Notes under the pieces: model-generated
Databases searched by the model: none
Told to the model about the DNA's origin: nothing
Seen by the model: only the letters and a program-made list of their open reading frames with translations
Assembly: GCA_003242085.1 (NCBI GenBank)
Contig: QBML01000003.1
Location: forward strand, 158,501 to 222,500
DNA: 64,000 bases
Direction: 5' to 3'
From: Pseudanabaena frigida
GTDB lineage: Bacteria > Cyanobacteriota > Cyanobacteriia > Pseudanabaenales > Pseudanabaenaceae
Shown here: positions 26,635 to 35,633 of the stretch, piece by piece
Layout: the number at the start of each line of letters is the position of its first letter
How positions within the stretch are numbered: position 1 is the stretch's first letter
Made by a program: the position numbers and the translations under genes

Positions 26635-26901
26635 ATGACACTTAAAGAATTACTATTACAAGAAATTAACAGCACTCCAAACGAAGAGATAGAAGATCTA
26701 TTTGGCTTTGTCAAATCACTCAAAGCACCGACAAAAACACCACTAGCAACATACCTTGAACTTTTGGAACGGATTGATTATCTAGAAGCGATCGTCGGTA
26801 TTCGCAAGGGGCTAGACGAATTTGACCAAGGAAAAGGAATTCCTGCTGAACAAGCATTGGCAAATCTACAGCAAAAACTTAGCATTCCCCCTCGCCCATG
26901 A
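26635..26901 (+). CDS. Antitoxin of a RelE/ParE module
   Basis: An 88-residue helical protein beginning MTLKELLLQEINSTPNEEIEDLFGFVKSL (first 20 residues are the recognisable part), of the type found directly before RelE/ParE toxins in cyanobacteria. The C-terminal half (GLDEFDQGKGIPAEQALANL) resembles a toxin-neutralising tail. The stop overlaps the toxin start by 4 bp. Confidence 0.78.
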   Translation: MTLKELLLQEINSTPNEEIEDLFGFVKSLKAPTKTPLATYLELLERIDYLEAIVGIRKGLDEFDQGKGIPAEQALANLQQKLSIPPRP

Positions 26902-27215
26902 ATTACCAAATCCTCATTCAACCTACTGCTTTTCAAGAAATTGAAATATCCTATCGTTGGATGTGCGACAATCTAAGCGCTGATACAGCAAACAATTGGT
27001 ATTACGAACTTCACGACGCGATTGCTTCATTACAAACATTCCCAAATCGGTGTCCTATAGCACCAGAAGCATCAATAATTGGGCGTGAAATTCATCAACT
27101 TTTGATTGGTAAACGAAAGAAATATCGAGTTTTGTTTGTCGTTGAGAAAGAAGTCATAGCGATTCTTCATGTTCGCCATAGCCACCAATCCTATGTAGGT
27201 GAGAGTTTTGAATGA
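26898..27215 (+). CDS. RelE/ParE-family toxin
   Basis: A 105-residue toxin of the RelE/ParE fold. Family features: the N-terminal strand YQILIQPTAFQEIEISYRWM, the helix SADTANNWYYELHDAIASLQTFPNRCP, then REIHQLLIGKRKKYRVLFVVE and the last strand IAILHVRHSHQS. The R-x-x-Y and IxxVRH pattern fits ParE-type (gyrase-poisoning) members, although RelE-type RNase activity cannot be excluded. It is coupled to the upstream antitoxin. Confidence 0.88.
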   Translation: MNYQILIQPTAFQEIEISYRWMCDNLSADTANNWYYELHDAIASLQTFPNRCPIAPEASIIGREIHQLLIGKRKKYRVLFVVEKEVIAILHVRHSHQSYVGESFE

Positions 27216-27299
27216 TTGTTATTGTTGAAGGCGATCGCCATTGGTAGAGACTATTTGCGCGATCGCCAACTTTTCTCTTATCGATGATTCTTTTTGTAG

Positions 27300-30200
27300 T
27301 TAGCTGTCCACAAAAAAGGTCAGCACCGTTTCGTCAATGCCTTTGAGCTTGAGAGGTTCGCGCTTGCGGAGTTCTGATTCGTTGAGATAGTCAGCGACGG
27401 CGGCGGATACGAGAATGCAGTCGGGTTCTGCGGCTGCTTGGATACGAGCCGCGATATTTACCGTCGGTCCGATCGCCGTATAGTCCGATCGCTCAGCACT
27501 GCCAAACATCCCTACTACTGCCGTGCCTTGATGGATACCGCAGCGAAATCTGACTTGAGGAATGCCTTGGGCTTGCCATTGCTCATTGAGCTTAGCAAGC
27601 GATCGCTGCATATGCCTAGCCGCTTGTACGGCACGGTGGACTTGCTCATTGGGGCTGCAATCCTCAGGCGCACCAAACAGAGCCATAATTCCATCACCCA
27701 TAAATTTATCGACCGTACCACCATTCTCAAAAATAGCTTCTGTCATCGCGCCGAGATATTGATTGAGCAGTTCCGCAACCCGTAGCGATCGCAAAGTATT
27801 AGATAGAGAAGTAAAGCCGACAATATCCGTAAAGAGAACTGTAATCATCCTTGGTTCGGGACGTAAATCGAGACTGAGTTCTCCCGTAGCCGCTTTAGCA
27901 ACTAAGCCTGGTGGCAAAAAGCGTTTGAGAACTGATTCCGTTAAATAGAGATTAAGTTGTTCGATACGACGTTCATTTGTCTTCAGTGCCAAGAGATTGC
28001 GAACTTCTGCTAACAATTCGCGATCGTTAAAAGGCTTAGCCAGATAGCCATCTGCACCCATTTCTGTACCTTCGATGCGCGTCTCTTCATTGGCTTTGGC
28101 TGTCAGCAAAATCATCGGCGTACCTGATAGCTGCTCATCTTTGCGAATTAGTGCAATCAAGTCTAGTCCCGATACTTGAGGCATCATTAAATCGGTCACG
28201 ATCAAGTCAGGTCGGTGCTGTTTGGCTTTGACATAGCCATGAGCACCATTATGGGCTGAAATCACGCCGTAGCCAGCTTTGTTGAGCACGCGCCGCAAAT
28301 AACTACGTAGATCGCGATTGTCATCAACGATTAAGATTTTTCCTGTTTGAATTGGACTGGAAGCTGAATTTTCAGTACTACTGAGGATTGTATCTTCTTC
28401 TAAATTGAGATCGATTTCCACATCAGCAAGTTCTATAGATGCCCTTGATATCTGGATATCCGCAGGTAAGTTTGTAACTTGGTCGATCGGTAAATGTGCT
28501 TTACCAGTAGGAATAGAGATTGCAAAAGTTGTACCATGACCATAATCTGAGGTCACAGAGATATCACCACCGTGAAGATTGACTAATTCTTTGACTAGAG
28601 CTAAGCCTAAGCCACTGCCCTCATAGCTGCGATTGACGGAACCTTCGGCTTGTCGAAAGCGATCGAACAGGAACGGAATTTGATCTTGACGAATTCCAAT
28701 CCCAGTATCTCGGACGCTAAGAACGCAGTGCTTACCATCTCGATCGGGATTGATGCGGACGGTGATATTGCCATTGCTAGGCGTAAACTTCATCGCATTG
28801 GAAAGCAAGTTATAGAGAACTTTATCAAACTTCTCCAAGTCCAGATAGATTTCAGGACATTCGCTAAAATCACTCAGCAAATTAATGTTTTTGCGATCGC
28901 AATAGGGACGGAAAGAATCAATGGTTTGACTAGTAAATTCGACGATGTCACAGGCTCGGAAGCAGGCTTGCATCTTGCCAGCATCAAGGCGCTGAATATC
29001 GAGTAGTTGATTGACTAGTCGTAGCAGACGGCGACAGTTTCGTAAGGCGATTACGCATTGGTCATAGGGAAGGGCTTGCGATTGCTCGATCGCCGCTTCC
29101 AAGGGGCCAATTGTGAGAGTGAGTGGAGTGCGGAACTCGTGGGAAAGATTTTGAAAGAATTCAGTCTTCTGTCGATCGAGTTCTAGAAGTTGCTGCGCTT
29201 GTTGGCGAGTAGTTTGAAAAAGATTGGCTTGCTGCACAGCGATCGCGGCTTGAGCGGCGACAGATTGGACGAGGGAAATTTCTTCGGGTTTCCAGTGGCG
29301 GGGATGTTGATTTTGACGCATGGAAATACTACCAATGATCTTGCCATCCGCAAGCAATGGCACGATTAGTAGCGATCGCGCTGTCGATCGCAATGGTAGA
29401 TCGACAAGATTCCATTCTGAATTTTCATGCAGATCGCTGATCGCTACAGGTTGCTTGGATTCAATTAACGCTTGAAAAACGGGATTGATGGAGATATCAA
29501 CAATCGACTGCGGCAATGTAGAGTCATTAGTGTTGTTGGTATTGCTGACCATTTCATTCGGATCGAGGAGATGCAAACCGACACAGCGCAAATAATGATC
29601 TTCCTCAGTCCACAAAGACAGCGCACAACTTTCAGAATTTAAAGCCTGTCCTAATTGTTGCGTAATTGAAGCAAAAATCTTTTGCGGCTCAAGACTAGAG
29701 CGGATGGTACTAGTGATTGTATTCAGTAAGGATTCTTTTTGGGCAAGTTCCTGAATCCGATCGTAGGCTCTGGTGCGGGAACTAACGATCGCTGCTTGGT
29801 CAGCCGCTAATTCAATCAAGTCTAATTCGTCATTACTCCACAAATGTGAATTGTCGCAGTGATAGAGCGCTAGCATCGCTAAGCACTCTTTTTGCACTTC
29901 GAGTGGAACAAAGAGAACTGATTTGATATTGGCTTGAGTGTAGATTGACTTATCGGCTTCGGACATATGTCGATCTGCGGCAATATCGCTAATCGCCACG
30001 ATCTGAGATTGCAAGGTGAGTGCTTGCGATAATTTAGGCAAATCTGCGATTGGTTGATTGCAGTAGGCAAAATAGTCTGCTGAAAGCTGACCATTCTCAA
30101 ATAGTCGCAAAATACTGCCTGAAACCTCAAAGTTTCGGGCAATAGATTCTGCGATCGCCGCGATACTTTCACGGTAGGGAGCAGCGCTATCCACTGATGA

Positions 30201-30656
30201 GGCGATCGCATTGAGCAGTGATTGTTGGCGTAGGGTTCGACGTAGTTCGGCGGTACGATTTCGTAATACAAAGTGGGTGTCGATCGCCTGACGCACGACA
30301 TTCTTGAGATCTCCTTCATCCCAAGGTTTAGTTACATATTTGAAAACCTTACTTGTATTGATCGCTTCGACTAAATCCTCGACATCGGTATAGCCCGTCA
30401 AAATGATCCGCATGGTGTCAGGATATTTGACTGCCATTTGGCTCAAAAATTCCGTCCCACTCATGATTGGCATTCGTTGGTCAGAAATAATTACCGCGAC
30501 TTCCCCTTCGCGTTCGAGCAGTTCCATCGCTTCCAAGCCGCCATTCGCTCGAAAGACTTGATATTCTCGATAAAAAGTCCGAAATAGCAAATCTAAGTTA
30601 TCGGGTTCGTCATCGATAACTAGCAACTTAGGTTTGGGGTTGATTTGCGAACCCAT
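27300..30656 (-). CDS. Hybrid sensor kinase with C-terminal class III nucleotide cyclase
   Basis: I prefer the start at 30656 (M-G-S-Q-I, with AGGAAGAAG upstream) over 30728, giving 1118 residues. Order: receiver (LLVIDDEPDNLD; SDQRMP; TKPWDE), GAF (about 160-310), GAF (about 325-490), HisKA (FFQNLSHEFRTPLTL), HATPase (NLLSNAMKFTPSNG, DTGIGIRQDQ), a second receiver (ILIVDDNRDLRSY; VTDLMMP; AKPFNDRE), then a class III cyclase (VLFTDIVGFTSLSN and FMGDGIMALFG metal Asp residues; IGPTVNIAARIQ). The cyclase residues suggest cAMP production. Phosphorelay through the second receiver probably controls the cyclase. The first receiver is of the type that begins RpfG-like proteins. Confidence 0.92.
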   Translation of the reverse strand: MGSQINPKPKLLVIDDEPDNLDLLFRTFYREYQVFRANGGLEAMELLEREGEVAVIISDQRMPIMSGTEFLSQMAVKYPDTMRIILTGYTDVEDLVEAINTSKVFKYVTKPWDEGDLKNVVRQAIDTHFVLRNRTAELRRTLRQQSLLNAIASSVDSAAPYRESIAAIAESIARNFEVSGSILRLFENGQLSADYFAYCNQPIADLPKLSQALTLQSQIVAISDIAADRHMSEADKSIYTQANIKSVLFVPLEVQKECLAMLALYHCDNSHLWSNDELDLIELAADQAAIVSSRTRAYDRIQELAQKESLLNTITSTIRSSLEPQKIFASITQQLGQALNSESCALSLWTEEDHYLRCVGLHLLDPNEMVSNTNNTNDSTLPQSIVDISINPVFQALIESKQPVAISDLHENSEWNLVDLPLRSTARSLLIVPLLADGKIIGSISMRQNQHPRHWKPEEISLVQSVAAQAAIAVQQANLFQTTRQQAQQLLELDRQKTEFFQNLSHEFRTPLTLTIGPLEAAIEQSQALPYDQCVIALRNCRRLLRLVNQLLDIQRLDAGKMQACFRACDIVEFTSQTIDSFRPYCDRKNINLLSDFSECPEIYLDLEKFDKVLYNLLSNAMKFTPSNGNITVRINPDRDGKHCVLSVRDTGIGIRQDQIPFLFDRFRQAEGSVNRSYEGSGLGLALVKELVNLHGGDISVTSDYGHGTTFAISIPTGKAHLPIDQVTNLPADIQISRASIELADVEIDLNLEEDTILSSTENSASSPIQTGKILIVDDNRDLRSYLRRVLNKAGYGVISAHNGAHGYVKAKQHRPDLIVTDLMMPQVSGLDLIALIRKDEQLSGTPMILLTAKANEETRIEGTEMGADGYLAKPFNDRELLAEVRNLLALKTNERRIEQLNLYLTESVLKRFLPPGLVAKAATGELSLDLRPEPRMITVLFTDIVGFTSLSNTLRSLRVAELLNQYLGAMTEAIFENGGTVDKFMGDGIMALFGAPEDCSPNEQVHRAVQAARHMQRSLAKLNEQWQAQGIPQVRFRCGIHQGTAVVGMFGSAERSDYTAIGPTVNIAARIQAAAEPDCILVSAAVADYLNESELRKREPLKLKGIDETVLTFFVDS

Positions 30657-30909
30657 GTAGCTACTTCTTCCTAAACTTTTGAAACCAAATTGGTCGGGTG
30701 TAGAGTAATGAGTAGCACGACATGCCACTCATATATCAACTATGTAACTGAACGATGTGGAAAGGATATAAATCGATATTCTAAAAGCGACTGTGACATT
30801 TTTAGAATTTGGATAACGTATCAGGTAACGCCAAAGATAAACGAATTTATCATTGATAAACTTAACTTGATTTTGAATATACTTCCTTTTGCATCATAAC
30901 CGATCCTCT

Positions 30910-32418
30910 TTACGTGTTTTTGCCTAGAGTTCTTAGTATTAAAGCTGTTTGAGCTTCTTCGCGATCGTCAAAATGGATTTTCTCACGCCCGATAATTTGA
31001 TAGTCTTCATGTCCCTTGCCCGCAAGTAGAATTGTATCGCCTGTCTGTGCTTTGGCGATCGCAAGTTGGATACATTTATGGCGATCTCCTTCTACGGCGA
31101 TCGGCTTATCGCCAATACCAGCATTCACTCCAACCATGACATCATCTAAAATACGCTGTGGATCTTCAGTGCGGGGATTGTCTGAGGTGACATAGACACG
31201 GTCAGCTAGTCTAGCCGCGATCTCACCCATTAACGGGCGTTTGGTCCGATCGCGATCGCCACCACAGCCAAACACACAAATTAATTCACGCTGCGTAAAG
31301 GGGCGCATCGCCTTCAGGAGATTTTCTAAGCTATCGGGGGTATGGGCATAGTCCACAACCACAGTGACATCCTGATCGTCGCTGACTTGCACCCGTTCTA
31401 CGCGCCCAGGGACATTCTTGAATTCGGGTAAGCGGCTAATTACTTCCGCTAAATTCATGCCCATATGCAAAGCGGTGGCGATCGCTGCCAAGATATTCTC
31501 GACATTAAAACGTCCAACTAGCGGAGATTTAAAGGCGATCTCGCCCTGTGGTGTGTGCAAAATCCCCGTCGCGCCATTGGGCAAATAAACCAAATTCTCA
31601 GTATAAAAATCAGCTTGAGGGTTGCTAAGGCTATAAGTCCAAACTTGTTTGTCTGTAAGGGTTTGTACCAACCTTTGCCCGAAGGGATCGTCGAAGTTAA
31701 TAATCGCTCGTCCTTGCAAATAAATCTCGCTAAATAGCAATGCTTTCGCCTGAAAATATTCCTCTAGGTTGTGATGATAGTCCAAGTGATCCTGCGTCAA
31801 ATTAGTAAATACCGCCACCTCAAAGGGGCAACCCAACACGCGCCGTTGGTCTAAAGCATGGGAGCTAACCTCCATGAGTCCGACATCACAGCCTGCGGCG
31901 ATCGCCTCGGCAAGTTGCGCCTGTAAGTCCACGGCAAAGGGGGTAGTATGCGTCGCTGTCTTGGAATAGCCAGCCCAACGGGTATAGAGAGTGCCAAATA
32001 GTGCCGCCGCATATTGGGTTTGCAACAAAAACTCGATTAAGTGCGTGGTGGTAGTTTTGCCATTTGTCCCTGTTACTCCCACTAATTTCAGCTTTTGGGC
32101 GGGATAGTCATAAAATGCGGTTGCTAATTTGCTGCAAGCCACGACCACATCATCAACGGCGATCGCTTTTTCCTTGCTTGGCAAATTGCTTGGCAAATTG
32201 TCAAAGGCATCACGGGAAATAATTGCGGCGATCGCGCCTTGGGCGATCGCCTGTGGCGCAAATTTGCCACCATCAACCTGTGTCCCCGTCATGCCAATAA
32301 ATAAGTCCCCATCTTGACAAGCTCTCGAATCTGTAACTACGCGCTTGACCTCTAACTCGTCTAATTCGGGCTGAGGATTTTGATAGCCTGCTAACGATAG
32401 CAATTGTTTTAAACGCAT
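30910..32418 (-). CDS. murE: UDP-N-acetylmuramoyl-tripeptide synthetase
   Basis: Adds meso-diaminopimelate to UDP-MurNAc-L-Ala-D-Glu in peptidoglycan synthesis, in the cytosol. The 502-residue protein shows the N-terminal substrate domain (VVTDSRACQDGDLFIG), the ATP loop GVTGTNGKTTTTHLIE near residue 115, the carbamylated-Lys region, and VVDYAHTPDSLENLL. The DNPRTEDP motif near residue 400 is the diaminopimelate-binding DNPR signature, so the product is the Dap ligase rather than the lysine one. It is separated from purN by a 340-bp interval with palindromes. Confidence 0.96.
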   Translation of the reverse strand: MRLKQLLSLAGYQNPQPELDELEVKRVVTDSRACQDGDLFIGMTGTQVDGGKFAPQAIAQGAIAAIISRDAFDNLPSNLPSKEKAIAVDDVVVACSKLATAFYDYPAQKLKLVGVTGTNGKTTTTHLIEFLLQTQYAAALFGTLYTRWAGYSKTATHTTPFAVDLQAQLAEAIAAGCDVGLMEVSSHALDQRRVLGCPFEVAVFTNLTQDHLDYHHNLEEYFQAKALLFSEIYLQGRAIINFDDPFGQRLVQTLTDKQVWTYSLSNPQADFYTENLVYLPNGATGILHTPQGEIAFKSPLVGRFNVENILAAIATALHMGMNLAEVISRLPEFKNVPGRVERVQVSDDQDVTVVVDYAHTPDSLENLLKAMRPFTQRELICVFGCGGDRDRTKRPLMGEIAARLADRVYVTSDNPRTEDPQRILDDVMVGVNAGIGDKPIAVEGDRHKCIQLAIAKAQTGDTILLAGKGHEDYQIIGREKIHFDDREEAQTALILRTLGKNT

Positions 32419-32757
32419 AATTTCTGATCTCTAATCGCAAGCACAAAACATCCGAAAATTTTGACATGAAATCTTGATTTGTGACAACTGAATTTAGCAG
32501 TAAATAGCTAGGCATAATTAAAAAACAGAGTCAAAACCTGTGGCGCACGCTGCACGTGCGCCACAGGTTTTTGGGTTTTATATTTAATTGCGCCCAATTA
32601 CTTATTAGCAATTAATGATTGCTAATACTGCTATAAATTTAGCCAGCGATCCCCAGCTAGTTTGCGCTGAAATAAAAAACAAAATTAAAAACAAGATTTT
32701 TTGAGAGTGTTGCTTTGCAACACTCTCAAAAAATCTTGTTTTTAGTTCATTTACAAT
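32419..32757. terminator. Intergenic region with two palindromic terminators
   Basis: Between purN and murE (both on -). Hairpin 1 at 32533-32571 has 17-bp perfect arms and a 5-nt loop. Hairpin 2 at 32687-32743 has perfect 27-bp arms around a TTT loop, core GTTGC-TTT-GCAAC, and probably terminates purN 15 bp after its stop. A promoter for murE must lie around 32430-32520. No gene is seen. Confidence 0.75.
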
Positions 32758-33381
32758 TTAACGAGACTGCCGATATTCAGCGATCGCCTGTGGATAAATA
32801 ATATGTTCTTGGACTTGAATTCGTTTTTGCAGGTCTTCTAGCGTATCGTCAGGTAACACTGGTACGGCAGCTTGTTTGAGGATTTTGCCGCTATCGACTT
32901 CGAGGCTGAGTAAATGTACAGTACAGCCCGTAATCTTGACACCATAGTTAAAAGCCTGCTCGATCGCATGAATGCCTTTGAAGCTTGGTAATAAACTGGG
33001 ATGAATATTCAAAATCCTGTCGGGGAATGCATCAATTAAAATTTGGGTAACGATCCGCATCCAGCCCGCCATGATCACCAGATCGACATTGTATTGCTTG
33101 AGGATATCGATGATCGCGCGATCGAGAGCTTGCCGAGATTTGTAATCGCGATGGTTGACTAAAATTGCAGGGATGCCAAAATTGTCAGCACGCTGTTTCA
33201 CGAAAGCATCAGGTTCGTTATAAATTACCACCGCAATTTTGGCTTGCAGTTCGCCGTTTGATATTGCCGTAGCGATCGCTTCGAGATTACTCCCACTTCC
33301 CGAAGCTAGCACACCTAAAACAGTGACAGAATTGGAATTAGATAACTCTTTGGCTTCGGATAAAATCTCTGGCGAACTCAC
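32758..33381 (-). CDS. purN: Phosphoribosylglycinamide formyltransferase
   Basis: Transfers a formyl group from 10-formyl-THF to GAR in purine synthesis. The 207-residue protein has the N-terminal nucleotide motif VLASGSGSNLEAIA, the MAGWMRI segment and the catalytic and folate signature NIHPSLLPSFKGIHAIEQAF with the Asn and His of the active site, followed by GCTVHLLSLEVDSGKIL. The N-terminal 15 residues before the core are extra and may not matter. Length is normal. Confidence 0.95.
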   Translation of the reverse strand: MSSPEILSEAKELSNSNSVTVLGVLASGSGSNLEAIATAISNGELQAKIAVVIYNEPDAFVKQRADNFGIPAILVNHRDYKSRQALDRAIIDILKQYNVDLVIMAGWMRIVTQILIDAFPDRILNIHPSLLPSFKGIHAIEQAFNYGVKITGCTVHLLSLEVDSGKILKQAAVPVLPDDTLEDLQKRIQVQEHIIYPQAIAEYRQSR

Positions 33382-33545
33382 GAATCTTCAAGGCTCCTAA
33401 ACAAAAAGCGCAGACACAAGTTTACTATAGATAAACAGTTTTCATTTTACCTACGATAAAATGAAAACTCAAAAACCTTACTGGAATTGTAGTTTTTATC
33501 GGATGAATACCTACTTATTTGATAAAAACTGTAGACGATTTTGCC

Positions 33546-34592
33546 ATGACTAGTCTATCGGAACGGATTCTTCCTACTCAGGAAGTTAGCGATCGCCACC
33601 ATCAAACTTATCCCCTCAGCATTGCGCCAATGATGGATCGCACCGATCGCCATTATCGCTATTTCATGCGCCAGATATCGCGACGAACTTTGCTCTATAC
33701 GGAAATGGTCACCAGTGCGGCGATTAAGCATGGCGATAAAGATTATCTATTAGGATTTTCGCCAGAGGAAAATCCGATCGCTTTGCAAGTGGGGGGCGAT
33801 AATCCTCAAGATTTGGCTGAATGTGCGCGAATTGCGGAGGCAATGGGCTATGACGAAATCAATTTGAATGTGGGCTGTCCTAGCGATCGCGTCCAAAGTG
33901 GACATTTTGGCGCTTGCTTGATGAAAACGCCCGATCGCGTGGCTCAATGCATTGAGGCAATGATTGCAGCGACAAGTATTCCCGTCTCGGTCAAACATCG
34001 GATTGGTGTTGATGATTTAGATCGTTACGAAGATATGCAAAACTTTGTGCGGATTCTATCGGAAGCTGGTTGTCAGCGTTTCTCAGTTCATGCCCGAAAA
34101 GCATGGTTACAAGGGCTAAGCCCCAAAGATAATCGCGAAGTTCCGCCTTTGCGCTATGCCGATGTCCATCGCTTAAAGAAGGAATTTCCTGATTTATTTA
34201 TTGAGATTAATGGAGGATTTACTACTCTAGAGCAAGTTCACGAGCAATTACAGTATGTGAATGCGGTGATGATTGGGCGTGCGGCTTACGATAATCCCTA
34301 TCTATTTGCCACAAGCGATCGCGAGTTCTTTGGTGATGAAACTCCTATCCGTAGTCGAGTGGAAGTTGCGGAGTCGATGATTGATTATATTGATGAATGG
34401 ACTGCTAAGGGATTGAAGTTAAATAAAATCACGCGCCACATGTTGCAATTGTTTCATGGTCAAGCTGGTAGTCGTATCTGGAAACGGATTATTACGGATA
34501 AGTCTTGTATTGCTGGTGCGGGTTCTGAAGTAATTCGTGAAGCGATCGCCGCAGTTGACATGGCGGTTAACGGTCAAGAGATAGTGCTTTGA
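33546..34592 (+). CDS. dusA: tRNA-dihydrouridine synthase, DusA type
   Basis: FMN-dependent reduction of uridine 20/20a in the tRNA D-loop. From ATG 33546 it is 348 residues; an in-frame TTG at 33519 adds nine. Motifs: SIAPMMDRTDRHYRYFMR, TEMVTSAA, GCPSDRVQSGHFGACLM with the catalytic Cys, SVKHRIGVDD, RFSVHARKAWLQGLSPK and GRAAYDNPYLF. The long first domain and C-terminal helical domain fit DusA rather than DusB or DusC. It is divergent from purN. Confidence 0.93.
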   Translation: MTSLSERILPTQEVSDRHHQTYPLSIAPMMDRTDRHYRYFMRQISRRTLLYTEMVTSAAIKHGDKDYLLGFSPEENPIALQVGGDNPQDLAECARIAEAMGYDEINLNVGCPSDRVQSGHFGACLMKTPDRVAQCIEAMIAATSIPVSVKHRIGVDDLDRYEDMQNFVRILSEAGCQRFSVHARKAWLQGLSPKDNREVPPLRYADVHRLKKEFPDLFIEINGGFTTLEQVHEQLQYVNAVMIGRAAYDNPYLFATSDREFFGDETPIRSRVEVAESMIDYIDEWTAKGLKLNKITRHMLQLFHGQAGSRIWKRIITDKSCIAGAGSEVIREAIAAVDMAVNGQEIVL

Positions 34593-34607
34593 TTAAGCCT
34601 AATTACA

Positions 34608-35003
34608 TTAGGGAATGAAAATTCGTCTTGAGCCTTGATAGTCTTCGATATCAACCACGACATCAATTAAACGATTAATACAGCGATAACGATAATCTGG
34701 TTCTGTAAGTAATCGATCAACGTTGCTGATCGTGATAACTGGTAAAGATGTGGGTGTGTTTTCCTCTCGCATTACTTGTTCCAACGAATCTTTGCCTTTC
34801 ATGCTGCGATTAGCCGTAATTAAAATCATTTGATTTGCTTGAGCATATCGCCACACAATGCGATCGCTGCTCGTTATTGCTAATCCTACTTCCTCAAATA
34901 AAACAAAGCGAATAGAAATTAATTCAAGCCATCCGCTAGCAGAAAGACTCCCAGCTAGTAAAACGGAATGTCCCCGTAAATTATGATCGATTAGAAAGTT
35001 CAT
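34608..35003 (-). CDS. DUF5615-type PIN-like toxin
   Basis: A 131-residue protein that begins with MNFLIDHNLRGH, the D-x-N/L start of PIN-like DUF5615 toxins, then DRIVWRYAQANQMILITANRSMKGKDS, which holds the second acidic or Asn/Asp metal site of the fold. The length is slightly above the family norm. Its ATG overlaps the stop of the upstream DUF433 gene by 4 bp, the canonical DUF433-DUF5615 antitoxin-toxin arrangement. Confidence 0.85.
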   Translation of the reverse strand: MNFLIDHNLRGHSVLLAGSLSASGWLELISIRFVLFEEVGLAITSSDRIVWRYAQANQMILITANRSMKGKDSLEQVMREENTPTSLPVITISNVDRLLTEPDYRYRCINRLIDVVVDIEDYQGSRRIFIP

Positions 35004-35380
35004 GCTCTTGCTTCAAGTTTAGCTCGCTCTACTTGAAGTTTTACTCGAATTGCTTCTTTGCCTAGTTTTGGTGGTTTAGCGGCAATACGTTCTGTTCGCT
35101 CACGGTTTTGTTCTTCATAATATTGTCGTAATTCTTCTGTTTCTTTAAGGACAAAGTTATATTCTTCTTCAACTTCGGCTCGGTATGTCTCAATGTAGGA
35201 TAGTGCATCGTTCAACTGCTTTTCTGTGAGGTCAAGCATGGCACGAATAAACTTTGGTGGATAGCTTGCTATTACATAATCCATTACATCGTAAAGAGTG
35301 ATGCGTGTTCCTGCGATCGTCAGTCCTCGTTCTGTACGAATAATTGATGTCTGCTTATTGGTTAATGGAGTCATGCTCAT
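35000..35380 (-). CDS. DUF433 antitoxin with coiled tail
   Basis: A 126-residue DUF433 protein: IIRTERGLTIAGTRITLYDVMDYVIAS followed by the DUF433 helix-turn-helix-like segment (positions 12-60). Unlike the 74-residue copy at 23690, it has a helical extension of about 60 residues rich in Glu/Arg (EEQNRERTERIAAKPPKLG). It is first in an operon with the DUF5615 toxin, 4-bp overlap. The tail may bind the toxin or oligomerise. Confidence 0.87.
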   Translation of the reverse strand: MSMTPLTNKQTSIIRTERGLTIAGTRITLYDVMDYVIASYPPKFIRAMLDLTEKQLNDALSYIETYRAEVEEEYNFVLKETEELRQYYEEQNRERTERIAAKPPKLGKEAIRVKLQVERAKLEARA

Positions 35381-35633
35381 TACCTCCTATTTCTAAAAAG
35401 GCTTTGTAGTAAGAAATGTAACTCTACAATTGACAATTACGATAGCACAAATGTAATAGTTGCTATTTTTGTTTGTCTCTCTTAGTTGCAAGTGACATAT
35501 TGATGAATTGGTAAATTAGCGATCGCTAGGCGTTAGTACAGTGATTCTGGTATTTGTAATGCAATGGGTTTAGTAAAAATTAGGTGATATTATGATGGCA
35601 TTGACTCAATCATACTTACCTAAGTATTAGCTC

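Larger units (their letters stand above)
26505..27266. repeat. 33-bp direct repeats flanking the ParE cassette
   Basis: Copy 1 at 26505-26537 and copy 2 at 27234-27266 agree at 30 of 33 positions (ATCGCCATT.GTAGAGA.TATTTG.GCGATCGC). They lie 729 bp apart and exactly bracket the antitoxin-ParE pair, outside both genes. The arrangement fits a cassette gained or lost by recombination between short repeats, but both include HIP1-type sequence, so chance similarity adds some noise. Confidence 0.6.

Noticed and set aside
28650..29006. 118-codon open frame opposite the large hybrid kinase
   Set aside because: Lies fully antisense to conserved kinase and HATPase coding sequence, with no ribosome site or domain.
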